Below, piece by piece: positions 35,423 to 45,849 of a stretch of DNA of 64,000 nt (position 1 is its first letter; each line of letters opens with the position of its first letter). The notes beneath the pieces were generated by a model. The model saw nothing but the letters and a program-made list of their open reading frames with translations, searched no databases and was not told the DNA's origin. Source of the DNA: Asticcacaulis sp. ZE23SCel15. GTDB lineage: Bacteria > Pseudomonadota > Alphaproteobacteria > Caulobacterales > Caulobacteraceae. The position numbers and the translations under genes are program-made. The stretch is from assembly GCF_030505395.1 (NCBI RefSeq), contig NZ_CP130044.1, forward strand, positions 729,001 through 793,000. The letters are read 5' to 3'.

Positions 35423-38248
35423 ATGAGCAGGAAATGTCTGGTTCTGGTGGATGGCTCCGGCTACATTTTCCGTGCCTATCACGGCTTGCCGCCGCTGACG
35501 CGTAAATCCGACGGGCTGCCGGTCGGGGCCGTCTCCGGCTTTTGCAACATGCTTTATAAGCTGATCAAGGAAAACCGCGGCGATGGCGGACCGTCGCATC
35601 TGGCGGTTATTTTCGATGCCGGCTCAAAGACCTTTCGCAACGATCTTTATGAAGCCTATAAGGCCCATCGCCCCCCCGCCCCCGAAGACCTGATCCCGCA
35701 GTTCCCGCTAATCCGTGAGGCGACCATCGCCTTTGGGGTGCCCAGTGTCGAACTGGCCGGATTTGAGGCCGACGATCTGATCGCCACCTATGCCCGGATG
35801 GCAGTCGAGCAGGACTTTGATGTCACCATAGTATCCTCCGACAAAGACCTGATGCAGTTGGTCAATGACCGCGTGACTATGCTGGAGCCGGTCAAGGCGG
35901 TCTCCATCGGCCGTGAACAGGTCTATGAGAAATTTGGCGTGCCGCCGGAACTGGTGGTCGATGCGCAGGCCTTGATTGGCGATACCGCTGACAATGTGCC
36001 GGGGGCACCGGGGATTGGCGTCAAGACCGCCGCGCAGTTACTGGCCGAATATGGCAACCTTGACGCCCTGCTGGCCCGCGCCCATGAGATCAAGCAGCCC
36101 AAACGCCGGGAGGCCCTGACCGATTTCCGTGATCAGATTTTGCTGTCGCGCGAACTGGTCAAACTGCGCGATGATGTGCCGCCACCGTTTGATATTGATA
36201 GTTTTGCGCTCAAAGACCCCAACGCCGATGATTTGATTCCGTTTCTGACGCGGATGGAGTTTGTCTCACTGGCCCGGCGCATGGGTGGCGCTATCACGGC
36301 GATGGAGGAGGCGCGTCTGGATGCCGCCAAAACCCCGTCCGCGCCCATTTCACGCCCGCTTTACGGCAATATCGGTGAGAAGCCGGTCACCAGCGTCATT
36401 GAGCCGTTTAATCACGAGGCTTATGCCTGCGTGCAGGATATCGACATCCTTAAAACCTATGTCGCGCGCGCGCAAAAGCTTGGTTATGTCGCCGTCGATA
36501 CCGAAACCGACGATCTGTCGGCCACCCATTCGGGGCTTGTCGGTGTGTCCTTAAGCCTTGGCGCCAATGATGCCTGCTATATTCCGCTGGCCCATGAAAG
36601 CGATGACGGGCTGGCCTTTGGTGACGCCCTTCAGCAGATTCCGATGGCCGAGGCTATTGCGGTCCTGAAACCGCTGCTGGAAGATCCGTCGGTGCTGAAA
36701 ATCGGCCAGAACATCAAATATGACCTGAGCGTTCTGAAACGCCACGGCATTAATGTCGCGCCCTATGACGACACCATGCTGATTTCCTATGTGCTTGAGG
36801 GCGGGCTGCATGGTCACGGCATGGATACACTGTCGGAACTGCATCTGGGCCATACCCCGATCACTTTTAAGCAGGTGGCGGGCACCGGAAAGGCGGCCAA
36901 GAGCTTTAAATATGTCGGCCTGACTGAGGCCACCAAATATGCCGCCGAAGACGCCGATGTCACCTTACGGCTATGGCGATTGTTGAAACCGCGCCTTCAG
37001 GAAAACGGTTTGCTGACGGTCTATGAGACGCTGGAACGCAAGATGCCGACCGTGCTGTCGGACATGGAACTGACCGGCATCCGCATCGACCCGCAGGTTT
37101 TGCGCGGTCTGTCGCAGGATTTCGGCGTGCGTATGGGCGCGCTGGAGCAGGAAGCCCATTCTGTTGTCGGACGACCGTTTAACCTCAATTCCCCCAAGCA
37201 ACTGGGTGAGATTTTCTTTGATGAACTGAAACTGCCCGGTGGCAAACGCACCGCGTCGGGCACCTGGGCAACCGATGTTAAGGTGCTGGAGGATCTGGCC
37301 GAACAGGGTATTCCGCTGGCCAAAATCCTGATGGATTATCGCCAACTGGCCAAACTCAAAGGCACCTATACCGACACCCTGCATCAGGTCGCCGATCCGA
37401 AAACCGACCGGGTTCATACCTCGTTCCATCTGGCCTCGACCACCACCGGGCGGCTGTCGTCCAATGAACCGAACCTGCAAAACATCCCGATCCGCACCGG
37501 TGAAGGCCGCAAAATCAGAACCGCCTTTATCGCCAAGCCGGGGCATCGTTTGATCAGCGCCGACTATTCGCAGATTGAGCTGCGCCTGCTGGCGCACATC
37601 GGCGATATCGGCCAGCTTAAAAAAGCCTTTTCGGACGGTATCGATATTCACTCACTGACCGCGTCTGAAATGTTCGGCGTCCCGCTCAGCGAGATGACGT
37701 CTGAAATCCGCAGGCGCGCCAAGGCGATCAATTTTGGCATTATCTACGGCATTTCAGCCTTTGGTCTGGCCAACCAGTTGGCGATCCCCAACGATGAGGC
37801 CGGCCGTTACATCAAGACCTATTTCGAGCGCTTCCCCGGCATCAAGGCCTATATGGACGCCACCAAAGCGTTTGTGAAAGACCATGCCTATGTGACCACC
37901 ATTATGGGCCGGAAAATCCACATCCCCGACATCCACGCCAAGGCGGGCGGCCAGCGGCAGTTTGCGGAACGCGCCGCCATCAATGCGCCGATCCAAGGCA
38001 CCGCTGCCGACATCATCCGCCGCGCTATGATCAAAATGCCGGGGGCCTTGGTTGCGGCGGGTTTCAAGACCAAAATGCTACTGCAGGTTCACGACGAACT
38101 GATCTTTGAAGCCCCCGATGATGAGGTCGAGGCCGTCATGCCGCTGATTGTCTCGGTGATGGAAAAAGCGCCTTTGCCCGCCGCTGAAATCAGCGTCCCC
38201 TTGGTTGTGGAAGCCAAAGCCGCGCTCAACTGGGATGAGGCGCATTAG
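35423..38248 (+). CDS. polA: DNA polymerase I
   Basis: 941 aa. Three domains in order: 5'-3' exonuclease/FEN (about 1-290; ADDLIATYAR, SSDKDLMQLV), 3'-5' exonuclease (about 340-520; VAVDTETDDLSATHSGLVGV keeps the DxE acidic pair) and polymerase (about 560-941; DYSQIELRLLAHIGD, RRAKAINFGIIYGISAFG, QVHDELIFE). It fills gaps and removes RNA primers. All catalytic acids are visible, so it should be active in all three functions. Two small genes follow closely. Confidence 0.96.
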   Translation: MSRKCLVLVDGSGYIFRAYHGLPPLTRKSDGLPVGAVSGFCNMLYKLIKENRGDGGPSHLAVIFDAGSKTFRNDLYEAYKAHRPPAPEDLIPQFPLIREATIAFGVPSVELAGFEADDLIATYARMAVEQDFDVTIVSSDKDLMQLVNDRVTMLEPVKAVSIGREQVYEKFGVPPELVVDAQALIGDTADNVPGAPGIGVKTAAQLLAEYGNLDALLARAHEIKQPKRREALTDFRDQILLSRELVKLRDDVPPPFDIDSFALKDPNADDLIPFLTRMEFVSLARRMGGAITAMEEARLDAAKTPSAPISRPLYGNIGEKPVTSVIEPFNHEAYACVQDIDILKTYVARAQKLGYVAVDTETDDLSATHSGLVGVSLSLGANDACYIPLAHESDDGLAFGDALQQIPMAEAIAVLKPLLEDPSVLKIGQNIKYDLSVLKRHGINVAPYDDTMLISYVLEGGLHGHGMDTLSELHLGHTPITFKQVAGTGKAAKSFKYVGLTEATKYAAEDADVTLRLWRLLKPRLQENGLLTVYETLERKMPTVLSDMELTGIRIDPQVLRGLSQDFGVRMGALEQEAHSVVGRPFNLNSPKQLGEIFFDELKLPGGKRTASGTWATDVKVLEDLAEQGIPLAKILMDYRQLAKLKGTYTDTLHQVADPKTDRVHTSFHLASTTTGRLSSNEPNLQNIPIRTGEGRKIRTAFIAKPGHRLISADYSQIELRLLAHIGDIGQLKKAFSDGIDIHSLTASEMFGVPLSEMTSEIRRRAKAINFGIIYGISAFGLANQLAIPNDEAGRYIKTYFERFPGIKAYMDATKAFVKDHAYVTTIMGRKIHIPDIHAKAGGQRQFAERAAINAPIQGTAADIIRRAMIKMPGALVAAGFKTKMLLQVHDELIFEAPDDEVEAVMPLIVSVMEKAPLPAAEISVPLVVEAKAALNWDEAH

Positions 38249-38252
38249 ACAA

Positions 38253-38693
38253 ATGGCCAAGCTGCAAATGCATCGCTCGGATAGTGAATTTCTGGATTTG
38301 ATTCTTGTCGTTTGTCCCGCTTGCAATGGTAAGGCCCTGCTAAAAGCTCAAACAATTACAAAGGCAAGGCGATTAGTATGCACAGTTTGCGGCTATAATC
38401 GCACTATATCACCGCGGTTAACTGGTGTGTCGACGCGCCAGCCAACGACTAGTATATGCAATGGCCTTAGTCTTTGGCTGGAAGTTGAAACTCGTCACGG
38501 CAGTCTCTATGCGTATAATTACGACCATCTTGATTATATTGCGACTTACATAACATCCGATATGCGCCATATGGCAGCCTCACCTTCAGGTGTCGTAAAC
38601 GCCTCCGTAACCTCGCGTTTGCCACTATGGGTTAAAGCTGCCAGAAATCGCAGCGAAGTCCTTAAATTCATAGATCGGCTTAGAGCAAAATGA
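38253..38693 (+). CDS. Zinc-ribbon-like hypothetical protein
   Basis: 146 aa from ATG 38253, only 4 nt after the polA stop (an ATG at 38235 inside polA is possible). CPAC near residue 22 and CTVC near 43 form a likely zinc ribbon; the remainder shows no motif I recognise. The sequence is more AT-rich than polA and the next gene, with codons rarely used there. Its stop overlaps the next start by 4 nt. The tight fit implies cotranscription with polA, while the composition hints at acquisition. Confidence 0.65.
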   Translation: MAKLQMHRSDSEFLDLILVVCPACNGKALLKAQTITKARRLVCTVCGYNRTISPRLTGVSTRQPTTSICNGLSLWLEVETRHGSLYAYNYDHLDYIATYITSDMRHMAASPSGVVNASVTSRLPLWVKAARNRSEVLKFIDRLRAK

Positions 38694-39091
38694 CCACCGT
38701 CAAACGCCTTGATCATATCAATATCCAGACCCGCGATATGGCGGGTACGATTGCGTTTTATCATGACCTTTTGGGGCTGGAAGCGCGGGTGGCACCTGAG
38801 CGTGATCCGTCCCTGCGGCAATGGCTGTACGACACCGGCGACCGCGCCATCATCCACCTCAACCTGTTTGGCACCGACAACACCATCCCGCGCGAGGTCG
38901 TGCCCGGCGATCCAACCGGCGCCATCCACCATGTCGCCTTTGAGTGCGAAGGCTATGACGACATGATTGAGCGACTAACCACGCGCAGCCTTAACTATGC
39001 CACCAACGAAGTCAAACCGATTAATCTGCGTCAGATATTTGTCGCTGACCCTAACAACGTCTTGCTGGAGCTTAATTTCCGCAGCACATAA
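38690..39091 (+). CDS. VOC/glyoxalase family protein
   Basis: 133 aa with the VOC fold: RLDHINIQTRDMAGTIAFYH at the start (metal His), AIIHLNLFG, IHHVAFECEGYDDMIERL and PNNVLLELNF (metal Glu). Related to glyoxalase I, bleomycin-resistance proteins and extradiol dioxygenases; the substrate is unknown. It is coupled by ATGA to the zinc-ribbon gene. Confidence 0.8.
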   Translation: MTTVKRLDHINIQTRDMAGTIAFYHDLLGLEARVAPERDPSLRQWLYDTGDRAIIHLNLFGTDNTIPREVVPGDPTGAIHHVAFECEGYDDMIERLTTRSLNYATNEVKPINLRQIFVADPNNVLLELNFRST

Positions 39092-39244
39092 CGCTTCGGC
39101 CAGTGCGGAACAATTCATACTTTATTTAGCATAAGCGGTTAACCCTACTGACGGGAGCGAGGAAGGCTTAAGTCGTGTGCGCGTTGCGTCGGGGCAAAAG
39201 CTTTTAGTCAGTAGTGTTTGTGTTCTTGAGCTTAGGGGTTTTCC

Positions 39245-40927
39245 ATGCTTAGCCGTCTTACCATTCGCGCGCGTGTTATCGCCGCCTTCGCCATCGTCCT
39301 TTTAAGCACCGCTGCCTTGGGGATTTTCTCGATCAACCGCCTGGACAGTGTCAATAAGGCCGTTGATGATCTGGGGTCAAACTGGCTGCCGACCGCCAAT
39401 CAGCTTGGCGATATGTCCCAGACCTTTGAGCTTTTGCGCCTGCGTCAATCCCAGCTTTTGACCACGACCGGTGAGCAGCAACAGGAAATTTTCGGTAACG
39501 TCGACAAGTCGTCCAAGGATCTGGATAAGGTCTATGCCGACTACGTTCCCATGATTGCCAATCCGGATGAAAAAGTTCACGCTGATAAGATCGAAGCCGA
39601 ACTAAAAACCTATCAGGCCAATAGCGGACAATATATCGCCATGGTCAAATCCGGCGATCTGGCGGGTGCGCAGAGCTTCTTCCTCGGCGAAATGCAGGAC
39701 CAAGGCCGCACCTTCCGCGAAGCCATTCGTGCCGACCGAACCTATCAAGTCGAAGCGGGCGGCAAGGCCGCAGCCGATGCTATAGCCGACGGCAAGCAGG
39801 CCTCGATGCTGATCCTGATCGCTCTGGGCATCACCGCCGCTGTGTCGGTCGCCATCGGTTTCGTTATGATCCGCACTATTTCCGCCCCGATCGGTAAAAT
39901 GGCCGACACCATGCGCACCCTCTCAGGCGGCAATACCGAAGTTAAGATTCCGAACTTGGGTGAACCCAACGAAATCGGTAACATGGCCGCCGCCGTCGAA
40001 GTCTTTAAGGACGGTATGATCCGCACCCGCGCTCTTGAAGCCGAAGCCATCAAGGCCCGCGAAGACTCCGAATATCAGCGCAAGCAAGCCATGCGCGAAC
40101 TGGCCGATCAATTCGAAGGTGCCGTCGGTGGCATAGTCGAAATGGTCTCCGCCGCCGCCACTGAAATGCAGGCAACCGCCCAGCAACTGACGTCATCGGC
40201 GCAGGAATTTGCGGCCCAGGCAACCTCCGTGTCCGCCGCCGCCGAAGAAGCCGGCACCAACGTGACTTCGGTTGCAGGTTCGGCCGAAGAACTGGGCGCC
40301 AGCGTCGCAGAAATCAGCCGTCAGGTCGATCACTCGCTCACCAAGGCGCGTGAAGCGGTGACTGAAGCCGACACGACCATGGCCATCGTCTATGAACTGT
40401 CGGAAGCCGCCACCAAGATCACCGGCATCGTCGACATCATTTCCGCCATCGCTCAGCAAACCAATCTGCTGGCCCTCAACGCCACCATCGAATTGGCCCG
40501 TGCCGGTGAGGCGGGCCGTGGCTTTGCCGTTGTGGCGTCGGAAGTCAAAACCCTGGCGCAGCAAACCGCCAAGGCCACCGAAGAAATCAACCAGCAGATC
40601 GCCGCCATTCAGGGCACCACCAAGCAGGCCGTGACGGCGATCGAAAGCATTTCGGCTACCATCCGCGAAGTCAACGACTTGTCGACCACCATCTCGGCTG
40701 CCGTTGAGCAACAGGGGGCTGCCACCAATGAGATCGTTCAGGCCGTCAATCAGGCGTCGATGGGCACCACCGAAGTGACCGTCAACATCACCGGTGTGGC
40801 CCGTATGGCCGAAGAAACCGGCGCCGGTGCGTCTCAGGTGTTGAGCGCGTCATCGGAACTGGCAGAGCAAGCTGAACAGCTTCGCCATCAGGTCAGCGCG
40901 TTCCTCGCCAGAGTACGTGCGGCTTAA
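39245..40927 (+). CDS. Transmembrane methyl-accepting chemotaxis protein
   Basis: 560 aa. TM1 about residues 8-30, a periplasmic four-helix sensor of about 155 residues, TM2 about 185-212 ([20 protein letters not shown]), HAMP (about 212-265) and an MCP signalling domain with tip [20 protein letters not shown]. The ligand is unknown. It has its own terminator 25 nt after the stop, so it is monocistronic. Confidence 0.93.
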   Translation: MLSRLTIRARVIAAFAIVLLSTAALGIFSINRLDSVNKAVDDLGSNWLPTANQLGDMSQTFELLRLRQSQLLTTTGEQQQEIFGNVDKSSKDLDKVYADYVPMIANPDEKVHADKIEAELKTYQANSGQYIAMVKSGDLAGAQSFFLGEMQDQGRTFREAIRADRTYQVEAGGKAAADAIADGKQASMLILIALGITAAVSVAIGFVMIRTISAPIGKMADTMRTLSGGNTEVKIPNLGEPNEIGNMAAAVEVFKDGMIRTRALEAEAIKAREDSEYQRKQAMRELADQFEGAVGGIVEMVSAAATEMQATAQQLTSSAQEFAAQATSVSAAAEEAGTNVTSVAGSAEELGASVAEISRQVDHSLTKAREAVTEADTTMAIVYELSEAATKITGIVDIISAIAQQTNLLALNATIELARAGEAGRGFAVVASEVKTLAQQTAKATEEINQQIAAIQGTTKQAVTAIESISATIREVNDLSTTISAAVEQQGAATNEIVQAVNQASMGTTEVTVNITGVARMAEETGAGASQVLSASSELAEQAEQLRHQVSAFLARVRAA

Positions 40928-40949
40928 AAGCCTGCACATAGCTTACGAA

Positions 40950-40978
40950 AAAGCCCGCCTGATCGGCGGGCTTTTTTA
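40950..40978 (+). terminator. Rho-independent terminator after the MCP gene
   Basis: AGCCCGCC-TGATC-GGCGGGCT with six Ts; the A-run on the other side lets it also act on the converging 571-aa gene. Confidence 0.9.
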
Positions 40979-40998
40979 TTGTCTTTATGGGGAGAACT

Positions 40999-42714
40999 CT
41001 ACGCCGCTGCACCAATGCCGGCGGCTTGCATCAGGGGCCTTAGCTGCATGAATGCGGCCGGATCGCTCATCAGGTTCGTGCGCGCTTCCGGGCTTTTCAG
41101 CAGCTTCATCACTTCGGCCTTGGCCAGATCGCTGACCGGCCCAAGCGGGGCCGATTGCCCGGCCGCAAAGCCCAGCAACAGGGTCAGCTTTTGCATCGAC
41201 GACCCGCCGACCCGCGTCAGATGCATCATCAGATTGACTTCGGTGGCAATCGACGCCCCCAACGCCCCCAGCTTATCCCGCAGCTCCTGCGCTTCCTTTT
41301 CCGGCAATTCTGCCCGGATCAGGCGCTTTTGCAGCCCCGCCAGAAAACTGAGGCGCGCAGGGGCCGATTTGGCCCCATCCCTGATTTCGCGCTCGAACCT
41401 ATGGCCGGTCAGACACCCGCTGACCCAGCGCACGGCTTGACGCTTATTGGCGGAGCCGACGACATTTTCACACAGCCAGATCAGGCGCTCAATCTCACCA
41501 AAGGCCGACGTCGTGTCCTTGGTCAGGCTTTCGACGAAATCACTGGACACCAGCGTCTTGGAGCGCTCGGCAAAGGCTTCAGCGATATCCTCACGCTGGG
41601 TCTGCTCCTTGCCCGCCGCGGTCATGACCAGAGCCAGAGCGCGCAGGGTTTCGATCTCCAGCACCGGGCTAGACGGGCGCAACCGGCGCACGCTTTTCAG
41701 CTCTACCAGCAGGCGTTTGGAAATACTGGCAGAAAGCGCCTTGAAATGACCGGCTTCGATCAGTTTCAGAATATCGGCCAAAACTCCGGTCAGCTCCGGC
41801 AGGGTACGTGACACCACCGGGTCAATTTTCGCGACCAGCTTGGCTTCCGGCCCGGCCACCAACCGCGTCAGAATGGCCAGACCCGACCCCAGATCCATCT
41901 CCTGACCCATAATGTCGGTCAGTGCGGTTTTGCCCGCAAAGATTTCCATGATCGGCGCTTCAAAAACCTGAACCGCCCAGCCCCAGCCTTCATGACTTTC
42001 AGCAAGCCGTTGCACAAAGGGCAGCAGAACCTCCAACTTGCCTGCAGGCGTCGTAGCTGCCTTCATCAATTTAGCCACGCCACCGCCCAGCACATAGGCC
42101 TTTTCAGGGTGGCTGTTGATCTTATCGATCTGAGCGGTCAGACCGTCCAGAGTCAGATCGGGAAACAGGTTCTTGCGCCCGTCACTGATGACACGGGTGC
42201 AGGCCTTATCGATCAAAGCCGTCCAGCGCCGCATGATTTCATGGATCGACGCGCCGGTTTCCTGCGCTTCCGGCACAGCCAGCTTTTGGGCGGCGTGCTG
42301 CACATCATTGTTTGAGGCTTCGAAGCGCTCGACCAGATCGGGCCGGTGCATCATTTCAAAAGCCGTCACCTTATACCGCCGCAACCAGTCCTCAAGCAGA
42401 CGGGCCACCTTTTCGCGGCCCTGCGCCGTATAAAGCTCCTGCGGGCTACCGCAGATGGCCTCGGCGGGCTGGGTCGGGCGGTCTTTTTTCTTTTGCTCCG
42501 GCGCGCCCTTGTTGAGCACGGTGAAGCTTTTGAATTCGCCGCTACTTTCAGAAAAAACTTCTTTGGTCACCATAACGGCGGCGGCGCGGTTTTGCGCCAG
42601 CATATCCTCGGCCATGGATATGGCCGCCTCACGGTTTTCCACCGCCCCTTGCAGCGCCCAGCCAGAGGCGGGCGTTTTACGCGCGAACACTTCGTAATGG
42701 ATCGGGCCGGACAT
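40999..42714 (-). CDS. Conserved hypothetical protein, 571 aa
   Basis: 571 aa from ATG 42714 (AGGT site upstream). No signal peptide or membrane helix. The first 80 residues (HYEVFARKTPASGWALQGAV) form a small charged domain; residues about 95-560 look all-helical with many Leu/Ala repeats. No catalytic motif stands out. It is divergent from chvI across a 260-bp gap, so a link with the ChvIG regulon is possible but unproven. I do not recognise the family. Confidence 0.7.
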   Translation of the reverse strand: MSGPIHYEVFARKTPASGWALQGAVENREAAISMAEDMLAQNRAAAVMVTKEVFSESSGEFKSFTVLNKGAPEQKKKDRPTQPAEAICGSPQELYTAQGREKVARLLEDWLRRYKVTAFEMMHRPDLVERFEASNNDVQHAAQKLAVPEAQETGASIHEIMRRWTALIDKACTRVISDGRKNLFPDLTLDGLTAQIDKINSHPEKAYVLGGGVAKLMKAATTPAGKLEVLLPFVQRLAESHEGWGWAVQVFEAPIMEIFAGKTALTDIMGQEMDLGSGLAILTRLVAGPEAKLVAKIDPVVSRTLPELTGVLADILKLIEAGHFKALSASISKRLLVELKSVRRLRPSSPVLEIETLRALALVMTAAGKEQTQREDIAEAFAERSKTLVSSDFVESLTKDTTSAFGEIERLIWLCENVVGSANKRQAVRWVSGCLTGHRFEREIRDGAKSAPARLSFLAGLQKRLIRAELPEKEAQELRDKLGALGASIATEVNLMMHLTRVGGSSMQKLTLLLGFAAGQSAPLGPVSDLAKAEVMKLLKSPEARTNLMSDPAAFMQLRPLMQAAGIGAAA

Positions 42715-42974
42715 ATTCTTGACCTTGTTTAGGCCACATCGTTCTGACACGGCCGAACTGTATTTTTGCCTAACGCACTTTTAGCCCAAAAACCGCACAC
42801 ACTTTTTGGAAAGCGCTACAACTTATGACAAACCATACACAAACGGCGTTAAATTAAGGTTGAAGCCTCATTCCGGCCCGATTAAGACCTTTAAGGCGTC
42901 AACTTAAAGACTAGAATTAAAGCCTTATCAGATACATATTGACGACTAAGATAATTTGCGGAGACAGACCTGAC

Positions 42975-43685
42975 ATGGCGAAGATCACTTTGGTGGATGA
43001 TGACGAGAACATCGTAACGTCCGTATCTTTGGCACTGGAAAGCGGCGGCCACACGATCACCGCCTATTATGACGGCGCTTCGGGTCTGGCAGCCCTTGAA
43101 AAAGACCCGCCCGATCTGGCGATTCTGGATGTGAAAATGCCGCGCATGGACGGCATGGAAGTCCTGCGCCGCCTGCGCGCCACCTCCAACCTGCCGGTCA
43201 TCATCCTGACCTCCAAGGACGATGAAATCGATGAACTGCTGGGCTTTAACCTTGGTGCCGACGACTATATGCATAAGCCCTTCTCCCAGCGCTTGCTGCT
43301 GGAGCGGGTCAAGGCCGTCCTGCGTCGTGCAGGCATTGTCGAGCAGGGCGAAGCCCCGGAAGTCACCGAAGCGCTCAATGCCAAGTCGCTGAAACGCGGT
43401 AAGCTGGTTATGGACGCCGCCCGCCATGAATGTACCTGGGAAGGCAAGCCCGTGCGCCTGACGGTGACCGAGTTCCTGTTGCTGCATGCTCTGGCTCAGC
43501 GTCCAGGCTTTGTCAAAAGCCGTGACAACCTCATGGATGCCGCCTATGACGATCAGGTATATGTCGATGACCGCACCATCGACAGCCACGTTAAGCGTAT
43601 GCGCAAAAAGTTCCGGCAGGTCGATGATGAGTTTGATTCGATTGAAACCCTGTACGGCGTCGGCTACCGCTACAAGGAAGCTTAA
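42975..43685 (+). CDS. chvI: Response regulator ChvI
   Basis: 236-aa OmpR-type regulator. Receiver domain about 1-118 with the phospho-acceptor Asp in [15 protein letters not shown], the switch Thr in ILTSKDDE and the Lys in HKPFSQ; winged helix about 140-232. It starts the order chvI-chvG-hprK-EIIA-HPr, which is conserved in alphaproteobacteria and supports the name. ChvIG senses envelope or acid stress. Start ATG 42975. Confidence 0.92.
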   Translation: MAKITLVDDDENIVTSVSLALESGGHTITAYYDGASGLAALEKDPPDLAILDVKMPRMDGMEVLRRLRATSNLPVIILTSKDDEIDELLGFNLGADDYMHKPFSQRLLLERVKAVLRRAGIVEQGEAPEVTEALNAKSLKRGKLVMDAARHECTWEGKPVRLTVTEFLLLHALAQRPGFVKSRDNLMDAAYDDQVYVDDRTIDSHVKRMRKKFRQVDDEFDSIETLYGVGYRYKEA

Positions 43686-43704
43686 CCCTTTGGCTGGGGC
43701 TTTT

Positions 43705-45261
43705 ATGCCAAACCGGTTCAAATTCACCTTTGGCAATTCACGCCTCAGCCGGCTGGTTCTGGGGCTGAATTTGCTTGGGCTGCTGGTGTTGGTGGTGGGC
43801 GCGCTGGCGCTGAACGAATTCCGGCAAGGTCTGGTCGAAAACCGTAAAGAGTCTCTGACGGCGCAGGCCGACACTATGGCCGAAATCATCGCCGTGGTGG
43901 CGACGGTTGGCGATCCCCAACCCTATCTGGAGGCCTCCAGCGCGCATTTGGCCCTGAGCCGCTTTATCCCCAAGGGCCAGCGCGCCCGCCTGTTCAATGG
44001 CGAAGGCGAACTCCTGTCGGACAGCTACGTGGTTTCAGAAAGCGTGGATGTCCGGCCCTTGCCCCCAGCCCGCGACCGTGGTGACGCGGTGCCTGACCGC
44101 TCTGCTCAGACCGCCAGTCTTGAAAAAGCGCAGGCCGCACTGAGCGATGAGGTCAAGCTGGCCCTCGGCGGCACACAGGTCACCTCGGTGCGCCTCAACG
44201 AAAGCGGCAAAAAGGTCGTGTCGGTGTCGATCCCGATCCGCCGGGTTAAGATGGTTTTGGGCGTACTCACGCTGGAAGCCGGGGACGTTGACGCCATCGT
44301 CGCGGCCCAGCGTCTGGCCATGATGCCGTTCATTCTAGTTGCGGTGGGGGTCAGTTTGTTTTCAGCCATGCTGATCAACTGGTGGGTCAGCCGTCCGATT
44401 CAGCGCCTGTCCGCTGCCGCCGACAGCGTGCGGATGGAAAAGATCCGCGCTATTTCCCTACCCGACCTCGAAGATCGAAAAGACGAAATCGGCACCCTGG
44501 CGCGATCTCTGGAATCCATGACCGACACCTTATCCAAACGCATGGATGCGATTGACCGCTTTGCCGCTGATGTATCCCACGAGATTAAGAACCCGCTAAC
44601 CTCGATCCGATCGGCCCTTGAGACCCTTAATCTGGTTAAGGACGACAGCGCCAAGACGAGGCTGATGAATGTTATTAATCAGGATGTTCATCGCCTTGAC
44701 CGGCTGATCACGGATATTTCTAACGCCTCACGCCTTGACGCCGAGCTATCGCGCGATACGCCTAAGCCTGTCGACATCGGTGCTCTGATGGAAGATATCG
44801 TCTCACTCTACGCGCCCTCAGATGAAACGTCGGTTAAGGTGACCTTTAATCGCTCGATCACACCATCATCGTCCCGCGTCATTGGTCGTGAAGGCCCATT
44901 GGGGCAGGTATTTCGCAATCTGATCGACAATGCCCGCTCCTTCAGCCCCGAAAGTGGTACGGTCCACATCCAGTTGGGCCATTCCGACCGCGATCAGGCT
45001 CTGCCGCTACAGATCACCATTGATGATAATGGCCCCGGCATACCTGAAGAAAATCTGGAAACTATTTTCGAGCGCTTTTACACCTCCCGTCCCAAGGGCA
45101 CCAGCTTTGGCCGTAATTCGGGCCTTGGCCTGTCGATTTCACGCCAGATCATTGAGGCGCATCACGGGCGCATCTGGGCCGAAAACCGCAAGGATGAGCA
45201 CGGCAACCTCATCGGGGCACGCTTTACCGTCGCCCTGCCGAACACCTATGGTGCCCTGTGA
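43705..45261 (+). CDS. chvG: Sensor histidine kinase ChvG
   Basis: 518 aa from ATG 43705. TM1 about 16-38, a periplasmic sensor of about 180 residues, TM2 about 205-228, HAMP, then the H-box DVSHEIKNPLTSIRSALETL, N-box FRNLIDNARSF, and G boxes DNGPGIPEENLE and GRNSGLGLSISRQIIE. Partner of ChvI, whose gene ends 19 nt upstream. Its stop overlaps the hprK start. Confidence 0.92.
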   Translation: MPNRFKFTFGNSRLSRLVLGLNLLGLLVLVVGALALNEFRQGLVENRKESLTAQADTMAEIIAVVATVGDPQPYLEASSAHLALSRFIPKGQRARLFNGEGELLSDSYVVSESVDVRPLPPARDRGDAVPDRSAQTASLEKAQAALSDEVKLALGGTQVTSVRLNESGKKVVSVSIPIRRVKMVLGVLTLEAGDVDAIVAAQRLAMMPFILVAVGVSLFSAMLINWWVSRPIQRLSAAADSVRMEKIRAISLPDLEDRKDEIGTLARSLESMTDTLSKRMDAIDRFAADVSHEIKNPLTSIRSALETLNLVKDDSAKTRLMNVINQDVHRLDRLITDISNASRLDAELSRDTPKPVDIGALMEDIVSLYAPSDETSVKVTFNRSITPSSSRVIGREGPLGQVFRNLIDNARSFSPESGTVHIQLGHSDRDQALPLQITIDDNGPGIPEENLETIFERFYTSRPKGTSFGRNSGLGLSISRQIIEAHHGRIWAENRKDEHGNLIGARFTVALPNTYGAL

Positions 45262-45710
45262 GTAAGCTGATCGTGCATGCCACCTCCATAAGTTGCCTGA
45301 TCGGCGGCACATGGCATGGCGTACTGATCAGCGGCCCGTCGGGTGTGGGCAAGAGCGATCTGGCCCTGCGCGCCTTATCTAAAGGGTGCGCCCTGATCAG
45401 CGACGACTATTCGGTGCTGTGGCGCTCAGGCGACCACCTCTATGCCGGAGCGCCCGACACCATCAAAGGCCGGATCGAAGTGCGCGGCGTCGGCATCACC
45501 ACCTTGCGAACCCGCCATTTCAGCCGCATCAGCCTTACGGTGCACTGCCAAAATTCAGCGGTTGAACGCCTGCCTGAACCGGAGTTTAGCGACATACTTG
45601 GCCTGAAAATTCCGACCTTGAGACTTAACCCAAGGGAAGCGTCAAGTGTGGCCAAACTGCTTATATCCCTGACACAAACCGTCAGCGCACCCTCAATTCG
45701 CTTGGATTAG
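45258..45710 (+). CDS. hprK: HPr kinase/phosphorylase, short form
   Basis: 150 aa: only the catalytic C-terminal domain of the Gram-positive enzyme (about 310 aa), as usual in alphaproteobacteria. Walker A is SGPSGVGKSDLALRAL near residue 27; KGRIEVRGVGI is the HprK signature. It phosphorylates and dephosphorylates the regulatory Ser of HPr, whose gene lies 0.7 kb downstream. GTG start overlapping chvG. Confidence 0.9.
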   Translation: MSKLIVHATSISCLIGGTWHGVLISGPSGVGKSDLALRALSKGCALISDDYSVLWRSGDHLYAGAPDTIKGRIEVRGVGITTLRTRHFSRISLTVHCQNSAVERLPEPEFSDILGLKIPTLRLNPREASSVAKLLISLTQTVSAPSIRLD

Positions 45711-45849
45711 GACTAATTTACGCCTAAACAGGTAAAAGGACTTTTTGCAGTGCATACAATCCGCTAAGATCAGCGGTCTTGGCCCAAAGACTATCAGGGC
45801 TATGACAGCGGTTCCGGATTTTACGGATCGGTTTGAGGAAGTTGTCTTT

